This document shows positions 1 to 12,657 of a DNA stretch of 64,000 bases, piece by piece. The translations under genes were made by a program, and so were the position numbers. The stretch is from positions 25,886,362-25,950,361 of the forward strand of contig CM049307.1 in the NCBI GenBank assembly GCA_026874595.1, read 5' to 3'. The notes under the pieces were generated by a model. The model had not been told where the DNA came from. It ran no database searches and saw only the letters and a list, made by a program, of their open reading frames with translations. The stretch comes from Sipunculus nudus. Taxonomy: Eukaryota > Annelida > Sipuncula > Golfingiida > Sipunculidae. Positions within the stretch are counted from its first letter, which is position 1, and each line of letters starts with the position of its first letter.

Positions 1-155
1 AAAAAGCCAGATAAGCCCCTTCAGCCGAGTCATCTGTTTTTCTAAATTTATACTTTCTTTTAGCCTTATCTGAACTTTATCAGTTTTATTCAAATTGGAC
101 GAAGAAGGCTTATCATTGACCCAAGGTGAATTGGTTACTGCTGCTATTATAAAAA

Positions 156-2159
<2,004 letters not shown>

Positions 2160-2610
2160 GCTGACATCCACGGTACATACATCCGTCCGCAGAGGTGGTT
2201 TATTCTCATAACGGACCTCTTCCTGTTTTCCCTGTTGGACGGCCGAGATTACTTGTCTCAGCTGTCAGTCCTTAAGATAAAAAGATTGTTACATTTCAAG
2301 GAAACATTTCCTGTTTTCACACGAGCATGCTAACAAAATATTACTTATTCTGTGAAATCCTAACCACAAAAACGCCCATGTGTATGCAATTTGCTTTTAA
2401 ATTGTTTTTATCAAACAAACTTGAACGAACTACTCAACACTTTTCACAACATCTATACCTACGTCATGTGTTTGTAGAAGCCCCGGTGCATTGTGGGTCG
2501 GAGAATTTCAAGTCCACACTCTGTAACAAACATAGTCGGACTCTTGCGAGTCCGTTTCTGCGCAGTGTGCCATACACAAGTAATGGTCTGTACTGTAGTC
2601 CTGACAACTT
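2160..2610 (+). repeat. dispersed repeat, copy 1 (partner near 60.4 kb)
   Basis: This stretch aligns by eye, with gaps, to 60340-60770 in the same orientation. Shared landmarks in the same order are: CCTCTTCC; GGACGGCC; a TTACATTTCA.GGAAACA block; ATATTACTTA; CTATGCTTATG-like versus GTGTATGCAAT; an ATACCTACG block followed by TTTAGAAGCCC; and a final TCTG.GC.GTGTGC block. A shorter possible third fragment lies at 41625-41710 (TTGTGGGACGGC followed by AACATTTCTAGGAAACA). Divergence is substantial, so the family is old. I do not recognise it and see no coding potential shared between the copies. Confidence 0.6.
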
Positions 2611-3379
2611 ATAGTTCGCTAAACTTCTTCGGGTTTGTTCAGATGGAGTTCCAAGAAAACATTGAAAACCCTAAGTATGTCAAGGAAGGTTCAATTGTAA
2701 CCGGTAATCATGATGAGACGTTTTTATGCCATATTTGTTAATTAAATAAAAGTGTAAATGTATGTCCTCTCCTGATCAGAACAGAATTATACGAGTCCAG
2801 AAGTTAAATACGGCCCTGACATATGTGAAAAATTTGGGATATTAAAAGGGCAAAATTGCATGTGTTTTTTGCTTTATTTTGGTGATATACTCAGGTAAAA
2901 TTCTTTAAATCATGAAATTACATCAGCTATAACAATGTTTCTAGTCGAACTGAATTAACCAGGTATTAAAGTGAAGAAATTCCTATATGTTCTTAGAATT
3001 TCAATTTACTCACGTCATACATTTATTTTAACCATTTATATGGTGTCGAGTCCCGATGGTTGATTTAAAATTTGAAGTCGCTTGAAAATTTATCGGTTTC
3101 CTAGGGTTACAAGAACCATTGTACATATAAAAATATTAGCCGGCATGACACATGCTCTGTTCATCTGTGAACATGCAGAAAACCTAAACAAATTTTATAG
3201 CAGGCGACACCACCCACAGAAAGTTCAGTGACCGTATTCTATGTCTTAAAGTTTCTGATATTTCTTTGTAATATTTTTATGTCAATAACAATAGCCCAGC
3301 AGAGAAAAAAAAAACAGTTAACGTAATGAAATACTTAATTCAGTTGTTAAGATTGTTAAGCCGCAGCCGACGTTAATGT
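2611..3379. other. no gene seen
   Basis: AT-rich sequence without convincing open frames, repeats or RNA-like folds. Confidence 0.55.
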
Positions 3380-3380
3380 C

Positions 3381-3467
3381 TAAAGACATTGTGAATTAGT
3401 ACTAAAGACATTGTGAATTAGTACTAAAGACATTGTGAATTAGTACTAAAGACATTGTGAATTAGTA
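3381..3467. repeat. 22-bp minisatellite, about 4 copies
   Basis: Unit TAAAGACATTGTGAATTAGT plus AC. Units start at 3381, 3403, 3425 and 3447, and the last lacks the final AC. The copies are identical, suggesting recent expansion. Confidence 0.95.
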
Positions 3468-5859
3468 AAACTATGGGTCAACTACCCTACTGTGATGGGA
3501 AGGATACCAAGTAGCACAATATACAAGTTTCCGCCAACCTGTGTCCACCCTATTTTAGTGTTCATTTACTCAAATTTATTTGATTTTTAATGAATTTATA
3601 TGACGACCTATAACGTGACAATCAAAAGTTTTATCATAAATGTCCAGGTTATGTTTCTTAACCGTCCAGACAGGTCAGATGTGTCCGTACATGAGTAGCC
3701 ATTTTTGGCTTGTAATTAAAACAATGTTTACATGAAATCATTTAATGAGCATCTGTTAACTGAGACTGGTTTTGCATAAGGCCAATGACCTAAACCGCAA
3801 TACATGGGCTGATAGATTGTAATGTATATACTGATTTCTCATATTTTAGGATAATTTTGTTTCTTAAGTATTGTTAGAGGTATAGGTGTTTATTACTTGT
3901 TGAGTGTGTTTATAAACTTGTTGTAAATTAAAACTTTTAATCTTCTTTTTAACATTTTCTCCCTCGATATTTTACTAAAACATTTTCAAAGCAAAACAGG
4001 TGGACACAAGGTGATGGAGCGGACATTATCTTATTTATCTTTGCGTACACGTTGATAAATATTTGATTAAAATATAATAAAATGATTAAAACCTATTTGA
4101 ATAGGAAAGTAGGAGCAAAGTTGAGAATATAAAAATTATGGCATTGTTTCAAGTTATTATAAGCTACTATAAAACCTAGCTATTAACCCGTGTATAACGA
4201 TTGTATGACAAGTTTGGATAAAAAGCGTATCTTAACAAAATGGCAAGGTACAGGTCATGCTTATGAACAGTTTAGAAATTAATCAGTTACTAAGAGAGGA
4301 AGTGTCTCACTGAACTCATAAGTGTGAATTTCTGATTGATGAATATATTGCTTGATATTCAGTATTTTTTTTTGTAATCGTATACACCACAGTTCCAAAA
4401 AAGAAAGACAATTAGGTTGATTTTTCTTTAAATACATTTTGATTGAATGTTTCAAACATTTTCCATGGTCAACTTTAGAAAAGAAATCATGAAAAAGTCA
4501 CAGGTTAGTGGAACATACAATAAATTCTCATAAAATTGCCTAGGCATTCATAAAACCATTGATTAAATATACAGTGATGGCAGTTAGGAAGATAACATAT
4601 AAAGAGCTATGAACTCGTGGATATAGATAACTTATTTGATAATTAAATAGTAGAGACGCTGAAATAGATCAAATATTCAAAATATTAAAGTAAAACATAA
4701 AAAGTAAATTTTACGTACAAGATAGTTTGGACGTGATAAGGAAAGATATTTCCGGCAACAGTCTCTTTGATCAATAACAACGATAACTATTTCCCCACGA
4801 ACCATGTGATAGCCATTACAATATAAAAACAGGTTTTTTATTGGGCCTTTGATTCCAAAGAGCTGTGTTCGGAGGCTTTACGGTTCTTGGTTCATGTATA
4901 GATCTAGGTTAGTCTTCAGCCGTGTGTTTACCTCCAGCATCGATAGAAATTAGTTATTAAAGGGAGTAAAAACCCCGAGTAGTGTAAGCTTTCTGCTGGG
5001 TGGGTAACCTGAAACAAACATACCAAGGAAACGTTTATTTTGATATATAGTAAATAGCAAAATATCACCTGGGTTCACAAGCCGTGTGGTCACACCTGGA
5101 TTTGATCCAATTATAAGCATATGTTCTGTAAAGAAGTGCCCGTGCGAGGTGTGTTACACAGATCATGGTAGCTGTTTACGCTGTGCCTATGATAACAGAA
5201 ATCCCCTGCGCCAAATTAATCCCCCCAGGCACAGCGGGCAAGTCTAAGTATATACAAACATACCGCGATTCGTTGAACAAACACGCTAACAAAACATTCC
5301 CCGTATGTTTTAAATGTTGTCAATGGTATGTTTGCTATTTTTGTACTGATACCTAAATCTGCTTAGTTTCCGCAAGGATTTACTGGTATTAGTATGGATT
5401 TTTGTACATTTTGATATCATCTGCCCCCAAAACAAGCCTCCGGTGATATATACAGCGCCTATCTTTTTACCGTAAATGCCATGCAACGGTCATCTTTATT
5501 ATATTTATCTATGACGCTAAACAATCTTTCTATTTTTCCCCATCTTTAATTCCCCGTTTATTTGTTAAGACCGCTGAACCAACATGATGATCATTTTCAC
5601 AACCAAGAATGCCTCGGACTAGACTAGCCATGGCTGCCGCCCAAATTAATTTCCAGTTACACAACCAGGAACCCTGGGAGTTGATCCTCCCTCGGGGGCT
5701 GATGCTTCCTATTACATTACGCGTAACCTTGACGCTCCAACCAGTTAATAAGTACAGGTACCCGATGCTTAAGTAGAACTGACAGTTTTAAACACATTGT
5801 ATTAAGACCTTCGTATTACGTACCTTGGATTGTCCAGGTATTTCTTCGTTCCTCAAACC
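3468..5859. other. no gene seen
   Basis: About 2.4 kb of AT-rich sequence with only short, unconvincing open frames (63 codons at most). No mobile-element ends or RNA genes recognised. Confidence 0.55.
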
Positions 5860-5913
5860 CAGTGGCGTCAATTTTTCTTCCAGAGTGTGTTTGTGTGTGT
5901 GGAGGGGGGATGA

Positions 5914-5916
<3 letters not shown>

Positions 5917-5962
<46 letters not shown>
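5917..5962. repeat. (TA)n microsatellite inside the hAT MITE
   Basis: About 46 bp of pure TA located 57 bp inside the left end of the MITE. Open frames that read as alternating I and Y residues here are artefacts of the dinucleotide. Confidence 0.97.
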
Positions 5963-5970
<8 letters not shown>

Positions 5971-6004
5971 TACCTTTTCAGCGTCTCTGAGTGACATATT
6001 CAAC

Positions 6005-6067
6005 TATATATATATAATATATTTATCTATTTATATATATATATGATTATATATATATATATATATA
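6005..6067. repeat. imperfect (TA)n tract inside the hAT MITE
   Basis: Interrupted TA-rich run, the second such tract inside the same MITE. Confidence 0.85.
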
Positions 6068-6337
6068 AATAAACATACCAACGTTAATCTTATTTCAAAT
6101 AATTATAATATTGTAATAGAAAATAAGTTTTTGTTATTCAAAGCAAGGTTTAGATATAACATTATAAGTAAATGGATCCAAAGTTTTTAATTCTATTTAT
6201 TAATATATTTCATTTGCAATATTATGAAATTATTCTCTGAAAAGTGGAGGGGGGATGATAACATTGGCCATCCCCCCTTGCCAAAAAAGTGTATAAATAC
6301 ATCCCCCCCCCTCTAAATTGACGCCCCTGCTCAAACC

Positions 6338-9300
6338 GTTTTTTCAGCCTCCGTTGGACGAAGTCGTGGGTTGTGTTTGTTTGACAGTCTCTCTTCCTTC
6401 CTGCCTTGTTTGGCTGTTTTTATTTTTATAAGTGTGTTCCGTTTGTGATCAATAACATCGATCAATTGTTATGTAAGTTTGGGGGGTTTGGGGGAAGATG
6501 TACCTTTTACTTGGGAAGAGAATGACATGTAAATACAGGATTAAGTTACAATGTGATTCACTGTATTAATAATTGTTAAATTATTCTAATAGCTCCACCT
6601 ACCAGAGAATTAACAAATTATTGGGATACTGCATCTTCCTGGGAAACGTGGAGGGGCCTCGGTTCAGCGAACCCCTGTATATGTTATTTCATGAGTTATT
6701 AATCAGACAATTAACCAATCAGGTGACTCGCTTTCGGTCCGTTTACGCTGGGGCGGGGGTGGGGGGGGGGGGAGGGATGGAAGACATTAGGGAGAATCTG
6801 ACTAGTCATATGAAGGCTTGTAACCTGGGGCGGGGGGGGGGGGGGGGCAGTGGGGGTTTCTAGTGCATGTAAGGATGTGAACAGTTCTGATTTCTGTGTA
6901 CCGTTTACTTAAGTAGTAAACAAGATTTTATTGGCCGTGATGAATTCGTTCCCATCACTAGCGTACCTGTTCATGATATAGCAAGCCCGGAGGCCCGCTG
7001 AAGCAAGGTGTCTGCTCAACCGAGCCTGGGACTTGGCTTCCAGCAAGATACGATGCAGGGGTGTTATTCAGGGAAATGATCCCTGAAGGTGAACATGGTA
7101 TTATTAAAAAGTATTAAACAACTGTAATTTCTAAACATCTGTTTTGCACATCTCTCCTCCGACAAGTAACTCACACTTGGAATGATGCCTGGTGGCGGTA
7201 TATGCTACTAAAAAGCAGGTAGGTGGATGGTGAAAATCTAGTGTAGAGGGTGACTGATAAAAATCGGTTAATTATTAATTTGATCAAGTGTAATCCGCTT
7301 TATGCCGGGTCATTGGTTAATCATTCTTTGTTTCAAAATGTCCAGACCCGGGTTGTATTTAAATAAAATTATGATCAAGTCGTATAGCCTGGCACCATAC
7401 AAGCGGTATTATATGAGATGTGTTATATTATGACGGATCAGTTGTAATAATAGTATTTAAGCCTGTACTTGGACTTGAGTTTAAATAATGTTTTCGCAAC
7501 AGGCCCCCTGTGTGTATGTAATCTGCTCTAGCCATGATAGTTATCCTCGGAGTTACGAGACTGTTATATTTGAATTAAAAGGAGAGCGAGTGTGAGACAA
7601 GACCACATTATGATACATTTCAATAAATATATGGAGAAAATATACTTTGATGTAAACCTATATGGCGGATCTAATTAGTTTTTTATTCAAATATTCATAT
7701 AAAGATCCACACCCCATGTGAATGTCAAAAGCATGAATTTTATTTTGCTGTGTTTATGAGAACAGGGATATAATAGTTTCAATTAAAAATAATATACCTT
7801 TTTTAGGTAATCATTTAGTAAGGAGTTCGTGCACTCAGCATTTAGAAATATTTCCCTTTTTTACACATTCTTTATCTATTTTTAATATCATTTAGTACAT
7901 TATGTTGCATGATTTTTTTTCTACATATGCCGATCATCGATCTAATGTCATATTTCAATTAAAGGTGCTTTGAGCAGAAAACACCAAAAAAAAGCAGCCA
8001 AATTTGTAGACTGTCTAAAGTCTTCTACGGGCTCTTCTATCACTGGGATAGAAATATCTTAATTTGAAGTATATATTGTTTTGCTTTTCTGTCTACGTAT
8101 ACACAACCGCCTCGTATTATCGTTTTCATTAAAATTAACCAAAGCAATATCAGTATTATTAATATAATTACTATAAATTTCTGTATTTTATTCTCGCTCT
8201 CTCATGCAAATGCATACAAATGTCCATGGTGCTCGATATATAAACAGTCCTGATGTTTGTTATGCCTTTGTGTGTGGGGTTAGATCAGACACAGTTAGAT
8301 CTTTTCGGTGTGTTAGTTTAAGCGACCACTTTCCGGCATTTCGGTGTTGAATTAGCCAACGAGGTGATGTCACAAATCACAAGGCCGTTCCTACTGGCGC
8401 CGGGTTTTCCAAAAGCTTCCAAGCGAGACCACAAGAGCACCATTACACACCAGGAAGTGACGCTTCCTCTCTGAAGTACTGAAATTCGTGATAACAGTGT
8501 CAAGAGTGACAAGTCGCACATTATGATAACGGCAGACACCTGGACTCTTGTACGGGATGCGTGCATGACAGCTCCCTCGACAAGTGACAAAGGTTACTTA
8601 TTTATACTATTGAATTTCCATATTCCTACCTTATTTGACAAATCTGCTATCGAAGCAGCTCAGATAAGGTTTATTTTTGGCTGTCCTTGGTCGTAATCTT
8701 GTCAATTTTTAATAATTTATACCATTAGTGATACTCAGTAAATCTTCCCCGGAACAGGGCTATAATATTAAACAAACTTCCCAAGTCGATCTGATCGCAG
8801 GTGGGTAGAGAGAAATCTTGGTAACCCAAGCTTTTAATTGGACGAGAGCAAACGAAGAAGAGGGAACGGCAATTTTAAAGCATTACTCTCCTGTAACAGC
8901 CATGATCAGTCGGGTCGCCATGGAAACAGTCAGGTGTTCAGGTACTCTCATATGATGATGTGTTCGTAGAAGGGATGGACAGTTGATTACCACCACGCAG
9001 GAGGCTCGGGTTTTTACTTCGACAAGACAGAGAGTCTAAGCCACCGCCGACTCACAACCAGCCTCGGCTGGAGTTAGTGTAAAGTTGAGAAAAACGTAAT
9101 CCCATGCGTGATTTTTAAATCAAAACCTCCCAGACCTAACCCATGTTAAATAAAGATAAGCGGAAACTAGGGGTTCCTTAGTAACAGTAGTGTGCACACT
9201 ACCCAGTTGTCGTGTACATCATAATGTTTGAAGTGTTCTCCTGTCCACCTAAGGCCCTACTTAGCTTTTTACTTTCCCGGGCCAAAGCCCTGTTTTTGGC

Positions 9301-9950
9301 CCGCGGAGATCAATTTCACGGACAAGTCTGACTAATAAAGTCGCCGAGGTACCCTTCTATGACATCCGATATCATTTTCTGCAGGAGACCTAATTAAATC
9401 AAATTGGTGTCTTCAGTGCAACATGGTCGATCAGGTTAATCAAAAGGCATTTATAATGTGACATTTGATACATTTTCTTACGTCCCATAAGGCATCATTA
9501 ACAACAGCGTTCAAACATCTGGTCGAATTCAACTTCGCTAACGGTAATTTTTTGAGGTTATGTATTCAAAATGTCCGTTTATTTGTTTGTTGGCATTGTT
9601 TGGTTTGATCTACTATAGTAAAAGACTTTCCACAATTCCATTCAATGCATAACTGCAAAGAGATGGGTTTCGAAGAGCGAGAGAATTCAGTTTATCGAAA
9701 TTATATTGCGTACACCGGATAAATTGTTTCTTTTATATAGCAGAGCAGATAGGATTTGACATTGACCTAAATACGCATTACTTTAAAAATTAAGTTCTCA
9801 GAATCAACACCGAGAGAGTACTATTTTTACTTATCAACTGTCTAGGCTGACTGTGGTGATCGTAGGAGGGACAGTTCGGCTTTCATTTCTATAAATATTA
9901 CACGAGATAGACAAAGATTAGCTTGAATCGTCACCAAAATTCCGTTCGAC
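6338..9950. other. no gene seen; two poly-G tracts
   Basis: Contains G-rich runs at 6750-6775 and 6827-6847; the latter includes 16 consecutive G. The rest is AT-rich, with an open frame of 90 codons on the minus strand (8318-8590) that shows no motif I recognise and no splice context. I see no RNA gene. Confidence 0.55.
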
Positions 9951-10739
9951 TGTTGTAACCATTTGTCTCTGATTCTGCAACAATAGGCACCGTGAAATGT
10001 CTAGGGGAATGCATAAAGAAGTCAGAGGTGTTTTTTGTAAAAAAATAATTACAATTTATTCTCACAACAATCCCAACAGTATAACAACAGTACAAAAGTT
10101 ATTTAATACAAGTATATACATAAAGTGTACAGTACCTGGATACCACCGCTGTCACAGCGATAAAAAGTCCTTTAAAGAATATAGTCCAGATGAACAGTTC
10201 ACATAAATCTTCTCAGAGAATAACAGTCCAGTTCAATCACAAAATCAATTTGTTGTAATCCAAAAGCGAAGTTCTGACAGTGATCCCAAAGGCAAACCGA
10301 AGACTAATTAAAATCCGTTACAAATTTGAAGAAAATCTATAACTGCCGCAATTATATGAAAAGGTCCACATACTGACTTATACTCTTCTGTGTCCGCTGG
10401 AATATATCACTCCTCTCTCTACCGGCTCTAAACACAGTCCCTTAATTATAACTTTTCACCTCCAACCCAGAACTTTCCATTTCCCGAACAATCTAAAGAA
10501 CCCAATAATACACACAGGAAACATCTAGAACAACGAACGCCGTGCCTCCACATATAAGGGTTCACTCGTGGGCCGGCCCGGCCGGGCCAGGCGAGAAAGC
10601 CCCAGACTAGCATGACCGCTGTGTTTACACGTCAGACCCCACGTGAGGGCCGGGCTATGCCGCCATAGCAACGGACAACGTCAGCGCCGCACACACACAT
10701 GTAAGACTGCTGCATACAATAAAGGAGACATCTGTAACA
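9951..10739 (-). mobile_element. solo LTR, divergent copy (LTR family 1)
   Basis: Reverse-strand copy of the LTR found at 43969-44779 and 58657-59433. In LTR orientation it opens with TGTTACAGATGTCTCC and ends in GGTTACAACA. It keeps the family's internal landmarks: a TTCGGGAAATGGAAAG-like block before the TATA-like box, a TTCCAGCGGACACAGAAG block, GAGAATAAATTG near the polyadenylation point, and CTTTATGCATTCCCCTAG followed by ACATTTCACGGTGCCTA. It lacks the extra 60-70 bp found near the 3' end of the other two. The immediate 4-bp flanks (CGAC and CTCA) do not match, so the target duplication has decayed or the limits are slightly off. No gag or pol sequence adjoins it. The U3 part is CpG-rich with an E-box CACGTG at 10640-10645. 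Confidence 0.75.
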
Positions 10740-11219
10740 CTCATCCATGATATATTTTTGTTCGGATGTGAAAGTGGAGAAAAACATGAAAAATCGAAAT
10801 AATTATACTATTTGATACTCTATAGATACTGCAGCGATCAGGGAACATTCTCTCCAGATAAATTTTCTGACGGACATATTTGAATGAAGGTAGCAGAAGA
10901 TTTGTTCCTATGGTGATTAGAAAAGCACCGATCTATTTATTTGCCTATTAATAAGTGTATTACTGATTTTGTTAATAATTTTTATAAAAATATTGAGGTC
11001 GATCACATAGTAAATGTTCAATCATATTTTAAATATACCGCGGGCCTTTTAACTTTACCTCATTATTAAGAGTAACAGGCATTAGAAAACAAGGCATTTT
11101 CGTACAAATTTGTGAAAACTGTACAGGTGTACAGTAAAAGGAACAGGCGCGTGCCGTACAAAGTGGGGAAAGACATAAAACCGCTGTAGCGTTAGTGCAT
11201 AGACCCGTTAAGCCATACC
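10740..11219. other. no gene seen
   Basis: AT-rich sequence between the solo LTR and the possible exon at 11220. No element ends recognised. Confidence 0.5.
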
Positions 11220-11432
11220 ATGCTTGGTACTGCTTCCTCGTCGGCTCGATGGGGCCTGCGGGCGCATGGACAGGGAAATTACCGACTCAGCGAGTCAGAC
11301 AGGAGAGGGTTCATTATTTTCTTCGCGGTATGTGCTGTGGCTCTAGTGTACTTATGGCTTCTACTTTTCATGATGTACGAGGTTCTCTCCTTGTCGCCAA
11401 CACACTGTAACAGTATATCCTTCTCATGTTAA
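11220..11432 (+). CDS. possible exon: short N-terminus plus one membrane segment
   Basis: A 70-codon open frame whose ATG has A at -3, a favourable context. Residues 1-30 are polar and basic (including RRG just before the membrane segment). They are followed by about 25 hydrophobic residues (GFIIFFAVCAVALVYLWLLLF, then MMYEV) and a short tail. This is the layout of the first exon of a type II single-pass membrane protein such as a Golgi glycosyltransferase or sulfotransferase, but no catalytic part is visible. The region is richer in GC than its surroundings. A possible donor, GCG|GTATGT, lies at 11328 inside the membrane codons; no strong donor lies after the segment. It could be chance: open frames of this size are expected by chance in 64 kb. 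No function is assigned. Confidence 0.2.
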   Translation: MLGTASSSARWGLRAHGQGNYRLSESDRRGFIIFFAVCAVALVYLWLLLFMMYEVLSLSPTHCNSISFSC

Positions 11433-11640
11433 AATGTTTATCTAAAACTGTAATTGTTAACACCTTTGCCGGTGTTCAATGCTTGAAAAGGAGCTTCGGG
11501 CATTTCCAGGGCACTAACTACCATAGGTTGGAAAAGAAACTGTATGAGCGCATTCGGGTGAAGAAGTGCGGCTCTAAAGGAATGATTTGACACAGGCAAC
11601 GACAAACAGACCTCTCCTTTGCTTGGAACTGCCAGTGTTA

Positions 11641-11671
11641 TCCTAACTTTTTCTCTTCTCTTCAGGTATGT
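11641..11671 (+). promoter_or_regulatory. possible recursive splice (zero-length exon) site
   Basis: A branch-point-like CTAAC (11643-11647) is followed by an almost unbroken pyrimidine tract and CAG, then directly by GTATGT. The acceptor AG ends at 11665 and the donor GT starts at 11666. An acceptor fused head-on to a donor is the signature of ratcheting-point (recursive) splice sites used to remove very long introns in flies and vertebrates. This fits a window that otherwise looks like intron or gene desert. It may also be a coincidence. Confidence 0.3.
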
Positions 11672-11840
11672 TTACATCAATTTATTTTCATCCGCCAGTA
11701 GCATTTTCTCTTACAATGTTTACAAGTAATTTTGATTCAAATATTAAATTATTAAAAGATTAAATGCTTTTGGGTTAATTTACACCAAATTGCATGTTAC
11801 CAGTATTGCCATATTTGCTTCTTAAGAATGCTTTTTGCAG

Positions 11841-11879
11841 ATTTCTCCAACCATGACGTCTTTAAGAGGAGAACCTTTG
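11841..11879 (+). CDS. possible 39-nt micro-exon
   Basis: The stretch lies between an acceptor-like CTTTTTGCAG (ending 11840) and a donor GTATGT (starting 11880). It is 39 nt, a multiple of three, and open in the frame ISPTMTSLRGEPL. It lies about 175 bp beyond the possible recursive splice site on the same strand. Length and phase make it a plausible cassette micro-exon, but splice-like flanks around short open stretches also arise by chance in this much sequence. Confidence 0.2.
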
Positions 11880-12648
11880 GTATGTCTGTATTGGCAGATT
11901 TACAAAAGTGTGTTCTTAAACGAAAATAAGTTTGATATATAACTATCTTTATGTGAAAATTATTGATATAAAAAACGTTATCGGTGTTTAATTTTTTTTT
12001 AAAGTGTTTCTTTAGATACTAAATATATATATTTGACAGATTAATTTCGTATAAATAGTTCCAAAAGAACCAAGACGACATTTAATTAATTCCAGGTAGT
12101 GACCCATTCCTAAGGGTCCTACGTTGAATCTCTATATGGAAACTTATCCAATATAATACATATTTATTTTTGTGATTCCTTTTCCATCAGTAGAAAACAG
12201 ACCACTTGTTTATATATAGCGCATCGCCATATGTTATGATTCATTACTAAAATGCTTTTTAAAATTATATTATTCCCATATTATTTGATCCTATCATATT
12301 TTACTTATTCATTGTTGTTTTAAGATAATTGTTCTAAGTCATGTTGCCAAATTAATATACTATAAATAATTTGCAAAGACAGAGAGACTGAGAAACTGAC
12401 CGTAATGCTGGATAATATAAATTGAGAGACTATTGAGAATAAAAGTTAAACATAAAGTATGAAAATGAGCTTTCCAGCATAGATAATAAACTGACCATTA
12501 CTTGGACCACAGCTTCGTTAACTACCCTTCTGAGCGGCATTTGTTAATAGAATAAAGTGCATGCGTTATTAGTCTCAAAGGACTTGCTCACACGTAATTC
12601 AATATTGTTTCTTATAAACAGAAGATTATATTATTCCTGTCACAACAG

Positions 12649-12657
12649 CCATGGAAG
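12649..12657 (+). CDS. possible 9-nt micro-exon
   Basis: CCATGGAAG sits between an acceptor-like TCACAACAG (ending 12648) and a good donor GTAGGTG (from 12658). Nine nucleotides preserves phase with the 39-nt candidate upstream. The upstream pyrimidine tract is weak. This is reported only because it is on the same strand and near the other splice-like signals. Confidence 0.1.

Larger units (their letters stand above)
5860..6329. mobile_element. hAT-type MITE (non-autonomous DNA transposon)
   Basis: The element is 470 bp. Its left end reads CAGTGGCGTCAATTT and its right end, on the reverse strand, reads CAGGGGCGTCAATTT, giving 15-bp terminal inverted repeats with one mismatch. It is flanked by a perfect 8-bp direct repeat, CTCAAACC, at 5852-5859 and 6330-6337. 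An 8-bp target duplication and a CAG start are characteristic of the hAT superfamily. There is no transposase frame, so mobility would depend on a partner elsewhere. The interior holds two (TA)n arrays (5917-5962 and 6005-6067). G-rich tracts just inside the left end and C-rich tracts just inside the right end extend the inverted symmetry. The boundaries are well supported; the superfamily is inferred from the duplication length and end motif. Confidence 0.88.

Noticed and set aside
5788-6046. Hydrophobic IYIYIY proteins (also at 18.5, 23.4, 29.8, 49.0 and 49.7 kb)
   Set aside because: Translations of (TA)n microsatellites.
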